DNA from: Xenopus tropicalis | Taxonomy: Eukaryota; Chordata; Amphibia; Anura; Pipidae | Direction: 5' to 3' | Assembly: GCF_000004195.4 (NCBI RefSeq) | Contig: NC_030678.2 | Coordinates: forward strand, 29,984,201 to 30,048,200 | Length of the DNA: 64,000 nucleotides | In this document: positions 35,472-45,411 of the stretch, in pieces | Layout: each line of letters starts with the position of its first letter | Position numbering within the stretch: the stretch's first letter is position 1 | Made by a program: the position numbers and the translations under genes | Notes under the pieces: model-generated | What the model was told of the DNA's origin: nothing | Databases searched by the model: none | What the model saw: the letters and a program-made list of their open reading frames with translations, nothing else

Positions 35472-36120
35472 TAAATTAGACTGTTGGGATGGGAAAGCAG
35501 TTATAAAATATATTAGTGCTGTCCCACTTTTTATATGTAGTGGGCTGAGATGTTCTCATACAGCGGGGCAGGATTTTATAAAAATGATGATGCCATACAG
35601 TGAAGTCTATGGCACCCTAAACAGACTGGGTGCCATAAAAATCCTTAGGAGGGCCATACCTGGGACTAATGTAAAGCTGGCCAGAAACGGTAAAGTTACC
35701 AAACGTGCGTATCTCTGTACGACTTCCATCCATATGCTTGGCCTCTTGAAAAAAGGCCTCATACACAGACTCCTCCTCACAAAACCACAAAAAATCACAA
35801 AATTCTGGCAAAATTTTCCCAAAAGCTTTGAAGTCAATAGGTAGGTGTTAGTGTTATTTCTGTGTTTTCTTTTTTCTTGTAGAACAAAACGCATGGCAAA
35901 ATTCTAAGCACAAAATCTTAGCACAAAAAAACTTTTTTTTTTTTTAGCAAACAAATGAAATTCTAAGAGTTTTTTTTGTATGGTGATACAAAACAAATTT
36001 GAGATTGATTGCCACAGGCAAAAATGCAAACTTCTAAAATTGCAAATGCAAAAAATAGCTGCATTTACTTATTAGAGAGAGTGCCTGGGTGCACACCGCA
36101 AAAAGGAATAAATATAGACT
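34991..36120. other. No gene recognised; contains a (TA)n tract
   Basis: A TA-rich microsatellite occupies 35437-35471. An open frame at 35422-35844 starts inside it and shows no domain. There are no supported exons. Confidence 0.4.
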
Positions 36121-36123
36121 GTC

Positions 36124-36240
36124 ATATAAAGCAGGGCAACCACAGGACTTAAAAGTATGGTGGGAAAAAAAAAACTTTATTTGTTAACAAGTTTCTTTTT
36201 CACCACACTTTTAAATCCTGTGAGTGCCCTGCTTTATATA
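36124..36240. repeat. Foldback next to a (TA)n tract
   Basis: ATAAAGCAGGGCAACCACAGG on the left pairs with CCTGTGAGTGCCCTGCTTTAT on the right, and the arms continue through TAAAAGTATGGTG/CACCACACTTTTA. The right end runs directly into a TA microsatellite (36235-36253). Confidence 0.75.
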
Positions 36241-36984
36241 TATATATATATATTATTTTATAGATTAGTGTGCATAAACATACAGTACAATACATACTAG
36301 CAAAGGTAGTGTCCCCAGGGCAATCATTGATCCACACAGGTTATTTATAAATTAAAACTGACAAAATCCATTGAGTGCCCAATGGGCAGTTCCTTTTCTA
36401 TTTATTTATATAAGTGTGTTTGTGTCAAAGGTGTTATGTTTTTTATGGAGTTCTATAAAATGTGTGACATATTATGTTACTGACACATCTCTCTGGATGC
36501 AGAAACACTTCCTGTTTCCCAAGATGCAATAGTTTATACAAACTGAGTAGTTTAGGGTCCAACAATCAGACAGCCTGGTCATTGCCAGAATAATCAATGA
36601 GCTGCACTGTTCCTACCCCCACCAGCACCCTTACTAGTAGGAAACTGACCCCCCCATACATAACTTGTATATAATATTTCATTATCTGAAGCCAAACCCC
36701 TTCCTACTCCTGAGGGTGAGTATAACCCCCATCTTTGCCCACTATTCATGCTAAGGAGCACTGGTTACACCAGATTTAGCAGCAGCAGGTAGATAACCCA
36801 TGGCTGATGAATTAATGGATCCTTCCAACAGAACAGTAAATGTAGTGACTCAAACAGTCACACATACAAAGCATTGTTCCAATGTTCCGTGTACAAAATA
36901 AGCTGTGTAGGTTCTGCACATGTAATGGCAAACTAATGGCATATAAACCTCACTCATGAACAGGGTATATTTCAGTCTGTGATG

Positions 36985-37037
36985 TCACCAACTGAATAAC
37001 TGCCACAGTGCTGACTTTGGCAGTTATTCAGTTGGTG
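36985..37037. repeat. Perfect 20 bp palindrome
   Basis: CACCAACTGAATAACTGCCA and its exact inverse TGGCAGTTATTCAGTTGGTG, separated by about 13 bases. Confidence 0.85.
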
Positions 37038-37097
37038 AGCATTGTGGTGAGAGGTAAGTGATCTTCCCTTCAGAGAGATTTTTTGCCAAATAACACT

Positions 37098-37681
37098 TAT
37101 TTTATTAAAAAAAGAGAGGCTATAGTGATAGTGCTGTACCCCTGACACTAGCAGGAACTGGCTTTTAGTTCATTAGGGCAATTTTCTGCTAAAATGGGCT
37201 TTGGAGATGACTTTAATGCTGGCCTCATCTGAAAGACACAGATCTTTGACAGTTGGGCAGCGCTGCCATCAACTACCCACATATTTTCTCCTAAAATGAA
37301 TTAGATTTTGGGTTTGTGGCTGTTTCTTTGCCCCCTTTTCTGATGCTGAAGGGATTGATTAAAAGCATAGGTGCTAAATGGCACAAGGGCAGATGGGAAA
37401 AGCAATCATTTGGTAACTTAAGTGCAATAAGATGAAAGCAAAGCTCTAATTGATTGCTATAGGTAACTGTGATGGTTCAATTTAGCATTGTAATCCTTAT
37501 TTTATTTAAAAAATGGGGGAAATTGTGATACCGCTGTACCCCTGAGAATAGCAGGAACTGGCTTTTAGTTTATTAGGGCATTTTTTTCTAAAAATGTGCT
37601 TTGGAGATGACTTTAATGCTGACACAGGTATTTGGCAGCTAGGAAGGGCTACCATCAAAAACACACTTTTTCCTCCATAAA
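37098..37681 (+). repeat. Local direct duplication, ~400 bp apart
   Basis: The segment 37098-37305 recurs, diverged, at 37498-37681. Shared blocks are GCTGTACCCCTGA, 'tagcaggaactggcttttag', and GCTTTGGAGATGACTTTAATGC. The stretch between them is not repeated. Confidence 0.8.
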
Positions 37682-38997
37682 ATACAAAATATGCTAAATA
37701 TATACAGTATATTTATATATAGTATACTAGACTGTTTTAATTGTTTTTAGAAATGATGGGCCCCTTAGGGTTGGACTCCCTGTACCCCCAAATGGCTGCC
37801 CTGCTCTGATCCATCCGTTTAATCTAGCACCTATGTTTATAAATACAGGCCCAGAATGGCTCAAGCTTTGATGTAATGAATATATCAGTAAGCCTGTTAT
37901 AGTGGGGGCTCTGAACTGCACCTCACAAAGGGGGGATGCTTTAAACAGAAAAGTCTGAAAACCTGTGACCTTTAAGTAAATTGAAAATTTTAGTATTCTT
38001 GTTTCTTATATTTAATAGGCCTCATACAATTCAATAAGGGAAAATAGCCAGGTCTCTACTCAGTATTCTATATATTTATGAACTAAATGCAAATGCAAAT
38101 GTCTCTGAAGTTTTCTTTCCCCTTATATTCTTTTGTCTCTTTTTACAGATTGCTATAGTGCTGTTCCTGCTGAACCCATTGCGGTCTGTGCGGAGTGCTT
38201 TTACAAGCAATTTCTGAGCGATTTTCTGGCTTCCCCTTAAGTTCAATCTTTTCCATTCTGATCTGAGCTTGGGGAAAGCCACTATCTACTGAGGGTCTCC
38301 CTTGGGTTCCCCGGCCTTGTGCCGGCCCTCAAGTGTGAGGAACCCCTCAATACCCGAACCAGAAGAATTTACCATCTGGCACTTCTGGTTCCAACAGCAC
38401 CGTCTAGCTCACTTCTTTTAAGAGGTAATCTTCCTGCTCTGATGGGGGCTTTTATTATCAAATCTACCCCACATTCAAAAGGTGAGGCTTGCAAATCAGG
38501 CCCAGTTCCTCCAGCTCTGCTGATAGCCTGGGGTAGAAGGCTAAAGATTACAGTTACCTGGGGTGCCGAGTATATTGGTACCTCTGAGTAATCTTACATT
38601 TCATGGTCCTTCAAGAATAAGGGGCATATATCTCTGGGTGCAACAGTGCTGCTGGTATGTTGATATACTGTAAGCACTATGAGGCAGGGATCTCCTTTCT
38701 CTTGCCTCCTTACAGTTAGCACTTGTTATGTAACTGTACCTAGTATTTATTAGTATTTATAATTGTATTGACCCGTTTGTTCTGTTACTCTATTATTATA
38801 TATATTAATTTATATATTATTCTGCTGTAAAGCGCTGCATACATAGGTAGCACAAATTCAATAAAAATATACTTACATACATAAGAAAAAAAGATGCCAA
38901 ATGTGACTGAGAATAGAAAGCTATAACCATACAAACATGTTGTATTTCCTGTGTCTATGCTGCCAATATAATGCCCCTTTGTATCGCTTGCCTTTAG

Positions 38998-39036
38998 GTG
39001 GCTGTACTTAGCGACAGCAGAATGCTAGACGTTAAG
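38998..39036 (+). CDS. Unknown split gene, first visible exon
   Basis: The acceptor TTGCCTTTAG ends at 38997 and the donor GTAAGG starts at 39037. The exon reads VAVLSDSRMLDVK in phase 0. An ATG at 39022 with A at -3 could be the start (MLDVK..), which would make the upstream bases 5'UTR. Alternatively coding continues into an exon I could not find. This is the least certain exon of the gene. Confidence 0.5.
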
Positions 39037-42000
39037 GTAAGGAATCACTTTCTTCTCTCATTGCAAATAAAGGGAAAGTTGAACTCTGCTCCCATCTAAA
39101 CTGCTCTTTCTCACTCATTCTGCTTTGTTTCATCTTACACATTCTGACTCCTCTTTCTGTTACACATATAGATAGGAGCTGTCATGTCACTTGCCTCTCT
39201 GCAGATATGTCCTTCTGTTAAAGGGTACAGGTATGGGACCTGTTATCCGGAAACCCGTTATCCAGAAAGTTCTGAATTACGGAAAGTCCATCTCCCATAG
39301 ACATTTTATGGAAATAATTCACATTTTTAAAAAATATTTCCTTTTTCTCTGTATAATAAAACAATACCTTGTACTTGATCCCAACTAAGATATAATTACC
39401 CCTTATTGGAGGCAAAACAATCCCATTGGGTTTATGTAATGTTTAAATGATTTTTAGCAGACTTAAGGTATGGAGATCCAAATTATGGAAAGATCCCTTA
39501 TCTGGAAAACCCCAGGTCTGAAACATTCTGGATAACAGGTCCCATATCTGTAATGGTGCAAAGGGTAATTTTGAGGATTTTGTTGCCAGAACCTATTTGT
39601 GGATTGGGGAAAAGGCTCTAAGTCAGCCTACAATTAATATGAATGGGAATTGCCTGCCAAAAGCCAGTGCAAGTGCTGAGCATTTGTGAGCAATAAAGCT
39701 TGCCCATTTACAAGACTGGTTATTTACAGGCAGTTCCCATACAAAGTTTCCCTTGAGTTACAAACTCCTCCCCTGACATCATATTACCCTACTATTCACA
39801 CTTTCACAGTTACAGCCTATTCTGATGCCATCTTGCCTTACTATACACACCATCCTACTTTCCTTCCCCTGACATTATCTTGCCTTACTTTAAACACTTT
39901 ACCACACTTGCCTTACTATACTTTCTATCTCAGTACAGACACCTCATCCCAAACTCTCTTGCCTTACTTTACTAATGATGCATCTTTTTTCCCTGACAAT
40001 TGTTACCTGATGATTTACTCTATACTTGGTGCAGTCCCTTCCCCTGGCATCAACTTGCCTTATTATACCCACTGTTCCACAGTTAACTACCCCCAGCCAT
40101 CATACCTTATTATGCACATTTTTGCAACTCTCTCCTTTATACCATTTTGACTTTTTATGCCACAGTTACAACCCATTTGCCTGACACCATCTTGCCTTAT
40201 GATACTCTGTACCTCACAGAAACCATTTTAGGTAGACAAACTGCACTATTTTCAAGCTGCTTTAAAGAAGTTTGTCTTTAAATTTGTCAAACAATTTACT
40301 TCACCTGCCAGTATTTCCCTCAATACCCAGTACAACATAATCCTCGTTATTCCCATACAATACAACCATGAGTTCATTGCAGGCACTGACTGTGTTTATG
40401 TACATACAGTACTAACACCACTCCAGGTTTTGGGTTACACTGCTTTTCCTCATGCAATCATTCATTTATAATGCACATTATGCCACAGATTCAGCCCCTT
40501 CCGTAACACCCTTATGCTATACTATACACACTAACCCACAGGTACAGTCTCTTCCCCGCCAGCTTTCAGATGTGTCTAGAATAGAATTCCTTAATGCTCT
40601 TTCCATTCACTTACAGGTGCTATTCGCTGTCCTGGAGGACTATGTTAAGGAGACGACATTCGACGAGGCCATTCTCTCCTACTATGGTAAATACTATGAA
40701 CTTCTAGTAACACTCCATTCCACCCAGCCACACCCATGAAGTGTATAAATCCCACAAACTTTTCAGTGAGCTTTATGCTGTTCAGGACTTTCAGGCGGAT
40801 GGCTGGGGCATGGGACATAATGGTGTAATTACCAGAGGATGGAGGGGGGCTCTTTTCCTACAGAATGCTGCTATGTTTTTTATTGGACAACAGAGTTAAA
40901 GCAGAAGTAATTGATGTCTTAGTACTGATGGATTATGTCTGGAAGTAATACTAACTGCTATCTACTTGTGATCTGTTGTCTTTGGGGCATTTTTCTTTAG
41001 AGAAAATTATATGTGAATAGTTTCCCTCTGTTTGCTTATTGTTTAATGGCAATGTATTTTCCTTGCAGAACATCACTACATCTGGAAAAGAGAAGCCACC
41101 GACGAAATGTAAGTATCATGAAAATGATCTTATCAATTATCTTTCCCTCATTAGATTGTAAGAAGTTTGGGAAGCTCAGCACAAGCAAATTGTCCCATTC
41201 TGGCTGAATATTCCTTCTTTAGCTACTTATAAAAATATTATTTTCTAAAAAAAAATGAGTTCTTCTTAGATGATTTATTTTTGGATTATTCAAACCTGGT
41301 TAAAAACAATAATTCAAAATGCGCAAAAATACTGGCACAACAGGACTTATCTAAGCAGAATAAACCCTGCTATTTTATTAGTTGCAAACTGTATAACATT
41401 TCAGGGTTACACCTCTCTAACTATTGTGCACCAGGTGGAAGATACGTGGTAAGGCCAGGGTGTGCTGGTGAGTGTGGATTAAAAACAATAATCAACACCC
41501 AAACAGGGAGCCAAATATAATATTTTGTTCCAGAACCCCCCCAATGCTTTGTGGGACATTTTATGCTTGCCCATATTGTACAGTAGAAATACAGTGGAAT
41601 AGTGCATAGTAAGTGCCATTAATGCTTCATTGGGATTTTACTTTTTAGGGAAGACTTCATCAGTCAATATTACATTGACAACGATGTGGAGCATCTGCGG
41701 AACATGGCCCACTTCATCGTTATGGATGCCTATCGGGTAAGGAATAGAGAAAAGCATTTTAGATTGCCAGCTCTGGCACCTGTAAATGTGCATCTTTGTC
41801 CATATGATGAAATGGCAAAAGGCTTAAGAAATTATATTAGATAAGTACACCCAGAGCTGCACTGAATACAACTAAAACTATTCCCATTATCCAGTTTAAA
41901 TAATAATGCGGTTAACTAGACCCATGTGTCAGTGTATGTAAAGCTAATATGTGTAGGCAGAAACCAATAAGAGAGAAAGATGTATGAGTTTTCTCTTCTG

Positions 42001-44284
42001 TGCCCTGGAATAGCAGTAAAGTACAGAAGGCCCCTACAAATATAATCTGCAAATAAGTGAAGCAGAATAGAAATTTCAGAGTGGCATTGTGTCATATTCC
42101 TGCTCCATTTTAACCAATGAGGTACTATTGCTACTGCAACTTTCCTTTTCCTCTGGCCAACCAGTCAGGATCTATAAACTACATGGGTCTGTGTGATAAT
42201 CTCTGATTATTAGATTATTTTCTCACATTGGCACATTCCTTTATGTTACAGAAACAACTTGAAGAGCTGGAGACTACCCTATACAGCATCCACAAAGTCC
42301 TGGCTTTATCAGAAGTAAGTGCTTTTATTATTATCTATGGCATTATTATTAGTGAGGCTATCATATACTGTATCACTTGTTTCCCTTATTATAATTATTT
42401 CGGAGATTATTACTCACCATATCCCAAACAACTGCCATTATATATGTGTCTCTAAATTACATGTCTCTTGTTAGCAGTTTTGCCCACAGCGGCACATTAA
42501 TGAAATTGGTACAATGCAGGCCCTTGTTTAATGTAGAGTCTCTTTTGCCACAGGAGGAGCATGAGGTGGACCATATCCTCTTCCAATACGAGCAGACGCA
42601 GCAAGCTCGGAGAGTAAGTGCCTTAATCACTGTTACTGTCCCAAAAGTTTTTTTTAGGTGATTTTTTGCTGAACTTTGCAGGACACAGTCAGGCTATAGG
42701 GACCACTGTGTAGTATTTTGTGTTAAAAAATGAGCATTTTGTACTTCTATGCAGGGTAATATTGTAGATAAGGGGATAAGGGTAGTGCCATAACAAACTG
42801 CTAATTACATATTTTGGACAAACACTCCAATCCAGTCCAGTTTTGCGTACTGCTATGGGTTCAGTTATCTGATACCTTTTATCCAGAAAGCTTATAAATT
42901 ATGGACTAATAAGACAGTACCTGGTACTTAATGTTATCAAAGCTGATGGGCATCAAGTACCTGGGGTGTTTTTTGGCCCTCAGCCTGCCAAAATTTTTTA
43001 AAGGGTAAATTATAATGCAGGCTCATTGCAAGGTAATACAGGAACCTCTGACACCACATATGCATGCATTATGTAATGCTGTATTTTTCTTTCCCCCATT
43101 TTTTCCTGCTCACAGGTTTTGGGACCAAAGCTCGAAGCCTTGCACAATAACATCGTGGCAAGGCAGAAGGAGCTGGAAGAAGCTGCTAAGTATGTATTAT
43201 TCATGTAACTTTTTTTACTCTGTTTATGACACATAAGAGCAAAATAAAGAAATGAGTTTCAGCTGCCACTCCTACTGTTTGCTAACCACCTGTATTGCAA
43301 TAAAAATGTCATCTTTGTGGCCAGAATTCTGAAGTAGGCAGTAATAGAACAACCCTGTAACTGGAGTTTTAAAATTTCCCTACAGCAGAGCTTGTAACTT
43401 ATAGCAAATTCAGCTCAGTAGTTACCCACCTTTGCACAGTGGACACAGTTTTGTTGCAGGTATAATAGTAGTATCGTGCTGAATGGCTAAAATTGTATAA
43501 TGCCATCATTAATAATGTTTCTATTATAAAACCTTTTGAAACAGAATAAAACACATGCTGATTTTTACATTTTTTTTATCAGAATCAATGGAGAGGAAAT
43601 CGAAGAACCCCCTGTGGTGGAGGTGCCCAGGCTCAGCACCAGGAGGAGGCTTATGAAAGCCATAGCCAAGAATTTCCACAGGATTTGGGTAACGGATCTA
43701 TTTAAAGATATTACCTTTTAGACAACCTTAATCATGAAGACTAACCCCCTTACGAAATAAAAGGCGCTAAGTTTGACGCTCCTGTGACATAACAGGGCAG
43801 GCACCAGGAAAGAAGTTAGGCACACTACTTGCTGACATTGGCTTGCTGCTTGCTGACATAAGGTTGTATGAGGTTGCTGGCTTAGAGCAGAGTTCTGCCC
43901 AAACTGAGATTATAGATGTAATTGCTCAGTTTGGGGTGAGGTATATTAACTCTCACAGGGCTGCTTTAGCTTTTTAGCAGCTCTGTGACTTGGATATCTA
44001 AATTTTGAAATGGATTTTCTAAAATATTAGTTTTCCTTCAATATCTCAGTAATATCAATATGTGCTACCACCCATAATAAATGACAGGATTATAAAGTGG
44101 GCTGAGTTTTAGTGCCATTGACCCATCCTCTAGGAAGGAGCTATAGACCCAGACTAAGCCTTAAATATCCTAAAAAAATAAATGCATGTCTGTAATTCTC
44201 TTTTTAAATATTTAAACCAGTTTTTTCTTTTATTTTCAGCGTTCCACCAGAAGAGCCATTACAGGTTTATTTCCCCATGTTTAA
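39022..44284 (+). CDS. Unidentified split gene, helical charged protein
   Basis: Coding exons at 39022-39036, 40617-40686, 41069-41108, 41649-41736, 42252-42314, 42554-42613, 43116-43189, 43583-43688 and 44240-44284 join in one frame. Each has a consensus AG acceptor and GT donor and the phases match at every junction. The joined product is about 186 residues. It is rich in E, K, Q, L and R with no signal peptide or membrane segment. The central part (KQLEELETTLYSIHKVLAL, EEHEVDHILFQYEQTQQARR) looks like long amphipathic helix or coiled coil. The C-terminus is basic (STRRRLMKAIAKNFHRIW). I do not recognise the family and offer no function. The gene lies about 15 kb upstream of grpr on the same strand. 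The 5' end may be incomplete. Confidence 0.72.
39226..39553. mobile_element. TACAGGTATGGG-family MITE, intronic
   Basis: Full-length copy, TACAGGTATGGGACCTGTTA to 'ataacaggtcccatatctgta'. It lies in the intron between the 38998 and 40617 exons of the unidentified gene. Confidence 0.88.
39775..40560 (+). repeat. Degenerate minisatellite in an intron
   Basis: Repeats loosely the words 'cccctgacaccatcttgccttactatacacac' and CCACAGTTACA at roughly 60-80 bp intervals, with at least eight recognisable units. The open frame through 39686-40150 is produced by this pyrimidine-rich repeat and is not called as coding. Confidence 0.65.
40617..40686 (+). CDS. Unknown split gene, exon 2
   Basis: Acceptor TTCACTTACAG, donor G|GTAAAT. 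Phase 0 to phase 1, encoding VLFAVLEDYVKETTFDEAIL and three more residues. Confidence 0.75.
41069..41108 (+). CDS. Unknown split gene, exon 3
   Basis: Acceptor TTTTCCTTGCAG, donor AAAT|GTAAGT. At 40 nt it is a small exon; it completes a split Glu codon and encodes HHYIWKREATDE, ending two bases into a Met codon. Confidence 0.75.
41649..41736 (+). CDS. Unknown split gene, exon 4
   Basis: Acceptor TTTACTTTTTAG, donor CGG|GTAAGG. It completes the Met codon and encodes EDFISQYYIDNDVEHLRNMA and nine further residues, ending in phase 0. Confidence 0.78.
42252..42314 (+). CDS. Unknown split gene, exon 5
   Basis: Acceptor TTATGTTACAG, donor GAA|GTAAGT, 63 nt, phase 0 at both ends. It encodes KQLEELETTLYSIHKVLALS plus E, with a heptad-like leucine spacing. 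Confidence 0.78.
42554..42613 (+). CDS. Unknown split gene, exon 6
   Basis: Acceptor TTTTGCCACAG, donor AGA|GTAAGT, 60 nt, phase 0 at both ends. It encodes EEHEVDHILFQYEQTQQARR. Being symmetrical, exons 5 and 6 could be skipped without a frameshift. Confidence 0.78.
43116..43189 (+). CDS. Unknown split gene, exon 7
   Basis: Acceptor CCTGCTCACAG, donor AA|GTATGT. It encodes VLGPKLEALHNNIVARQKEL then EEAA, and stops two bases into a Lys codon. Confidence 0.78.
43583..43721 (+). CDS. Unknown split gene, exon 8 with alternative end
   Basis: The acceptor TTTTTATCAG ends at 43582. The exon completes the Lys codon and encodes INGEEIEEPPVVEVPRLSTR onward, a proline/acidic linker then a basic tail. 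Either a donor at 43689 (TGG|GTAACG) joins it to 44240, or it reads through to TAG at 43719-43721, adding VTDLFKDITF. AATAAA at 43756-43761 would serve the read-through form. Confidence 0.75.
44240..44284 (+). CDS. Unknown split gene, possible last exon
   Basis: A long pyrimidine tract and TTTTCAG precede it. In phase 0 it encodes RSTRRAITGLFPHV and a TAA at 44282-44284. The next AATAAA is at 44781-44786, giving a 3'UTR of about 500 bases. Confidence 0.55.
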   Translation, partial: RSTRRAITGLFPHV

Positions 44285-44780
44285 AACCCTCTGCCTCCCT
44301 GACCCTCCTCCCTAACCCTCCTCCCTGATCCCTCACCCTGTCTCCCACCCCCAATTATTGCTTGTGTTTTTATATTTCTTTGTGTGTCTTAGTTACGTAT
44401 ATACCAATGATCCAGGGTGTAAAACCGATTGCCATTTGGAGTCAGAAAGGAATTTTTCCCTTAGTGCAGATTGGCCTGAGCGCTAAGGGTTTTTGCCTTT
44501 CTCTGGATCATTGTTTGTTTAGGGCCCTGTGCATTCCAGCCAGCTGCTGCTCCCGGCATCAATTCAGCTCCTTCCATCGCGCAGGCCTAGCCAGAAGGTA
44601 TCGGTTCACCCCTAGGGCGGGGCTAGAGCCATATTTGCACACTAAAGGGCAGGGAGAGGGAGAAGGTAGGTTTCCCGTGGGCGCACTACCCAATCCCTGC
44701 CCTTTAGCTGAGCCATGTTTGGGAGTTGCAGCTGGCATAAGAGAATGTACAACCCTCTTTTATTTATAGCTATTTATTTT

Positions 44781-44786
44781 AATAAA
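44781..44786 (+). terminator. Candidate poly(A) signal
   Basis: AATAAA downstream of the candidate last exon, followed within 30 bases by a GT-containing stretch. A second AATAAA at 43756-43761 would end the shorter form. Confidence 0.45.
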
Positions 44787-45266
44787 TCCTGTGATTCCAA
44801 CAGATTTAGCCATAACCACGTCTCTGTGTTTTTCTTGAATATGTACGGTGAATATTGAAAGGGGAATGGGCTCCAGTGCCTGCCTGGTGGCTAAGCAATT
44901 GTGTAACGGGGGTTATGTATACTTCTGGGAGGGGATCAAAATGCTACAGGACAGAGTGGGGGTAAAACTGCTGTTGTTAATAGAGAGGTCTAGTCTAAAC
45001 TTGGTGTGTTACTATTTCTGCAGGGAGTTCTGCCACTGTAATAAAGCAAAAACTTATAAAGTACATTAAAGTAGAAGAGTAGTGGGCTAGCTGCCCAGGT
45101 CCCATGCTCTGAGTACCACCAATTTCCCTTGTTACGCCATAGGCAGCACTTGGTGTTTGGTATAGAGGGCTTGGGAAAGGCGATATGTGGCCTGCTAAAA
45201 TATCAAGCCATGCCCACTTTAAATGTCCCCTCCTACCTTAAAATGTCTGACACACAAGGCACCTTA

Positions 45267-45411
45267 TTAAAGCTCCCCATACACTGGCAGATCCGCTCGC
45301 TTGGCGATGTGGGCGATTTCAGGCCAGATAACGGTCAGGCAGGCCCGTCGGAAGTGCCCATACACGGGCCAATATCAGCAGCTACTATTGGCCCGTGTAT
45401 GGGGACCTTAA
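45267..45411. mobile_element. TTAA-flanked MITE (CCCCATACAC ends)
   Basis: TTAAAGCTCCCCATACACTG on the left and GTGTATGGGGACCTTAA on the right, with TTAA on both sides. It is only 145 bp and holds an inner palindrome (TACACGGGCCAATA..TATTGGCCCGTGTA). Its ends resemble the GGCCATACAC family. Confidence 0.8.

Noticed and set aside
38150..38423. Possible exon with a good acceptor at 38149 and a donor at 38422
   Set aside because: All three frames hit stops; could only be untranslated, and nothing ties it to the downstream gene.
39686..40150. 154-codon open frame, + strand
   Set aside because: Produced by a pyrimidine-rich degenerate tandem repeat inside an intron.
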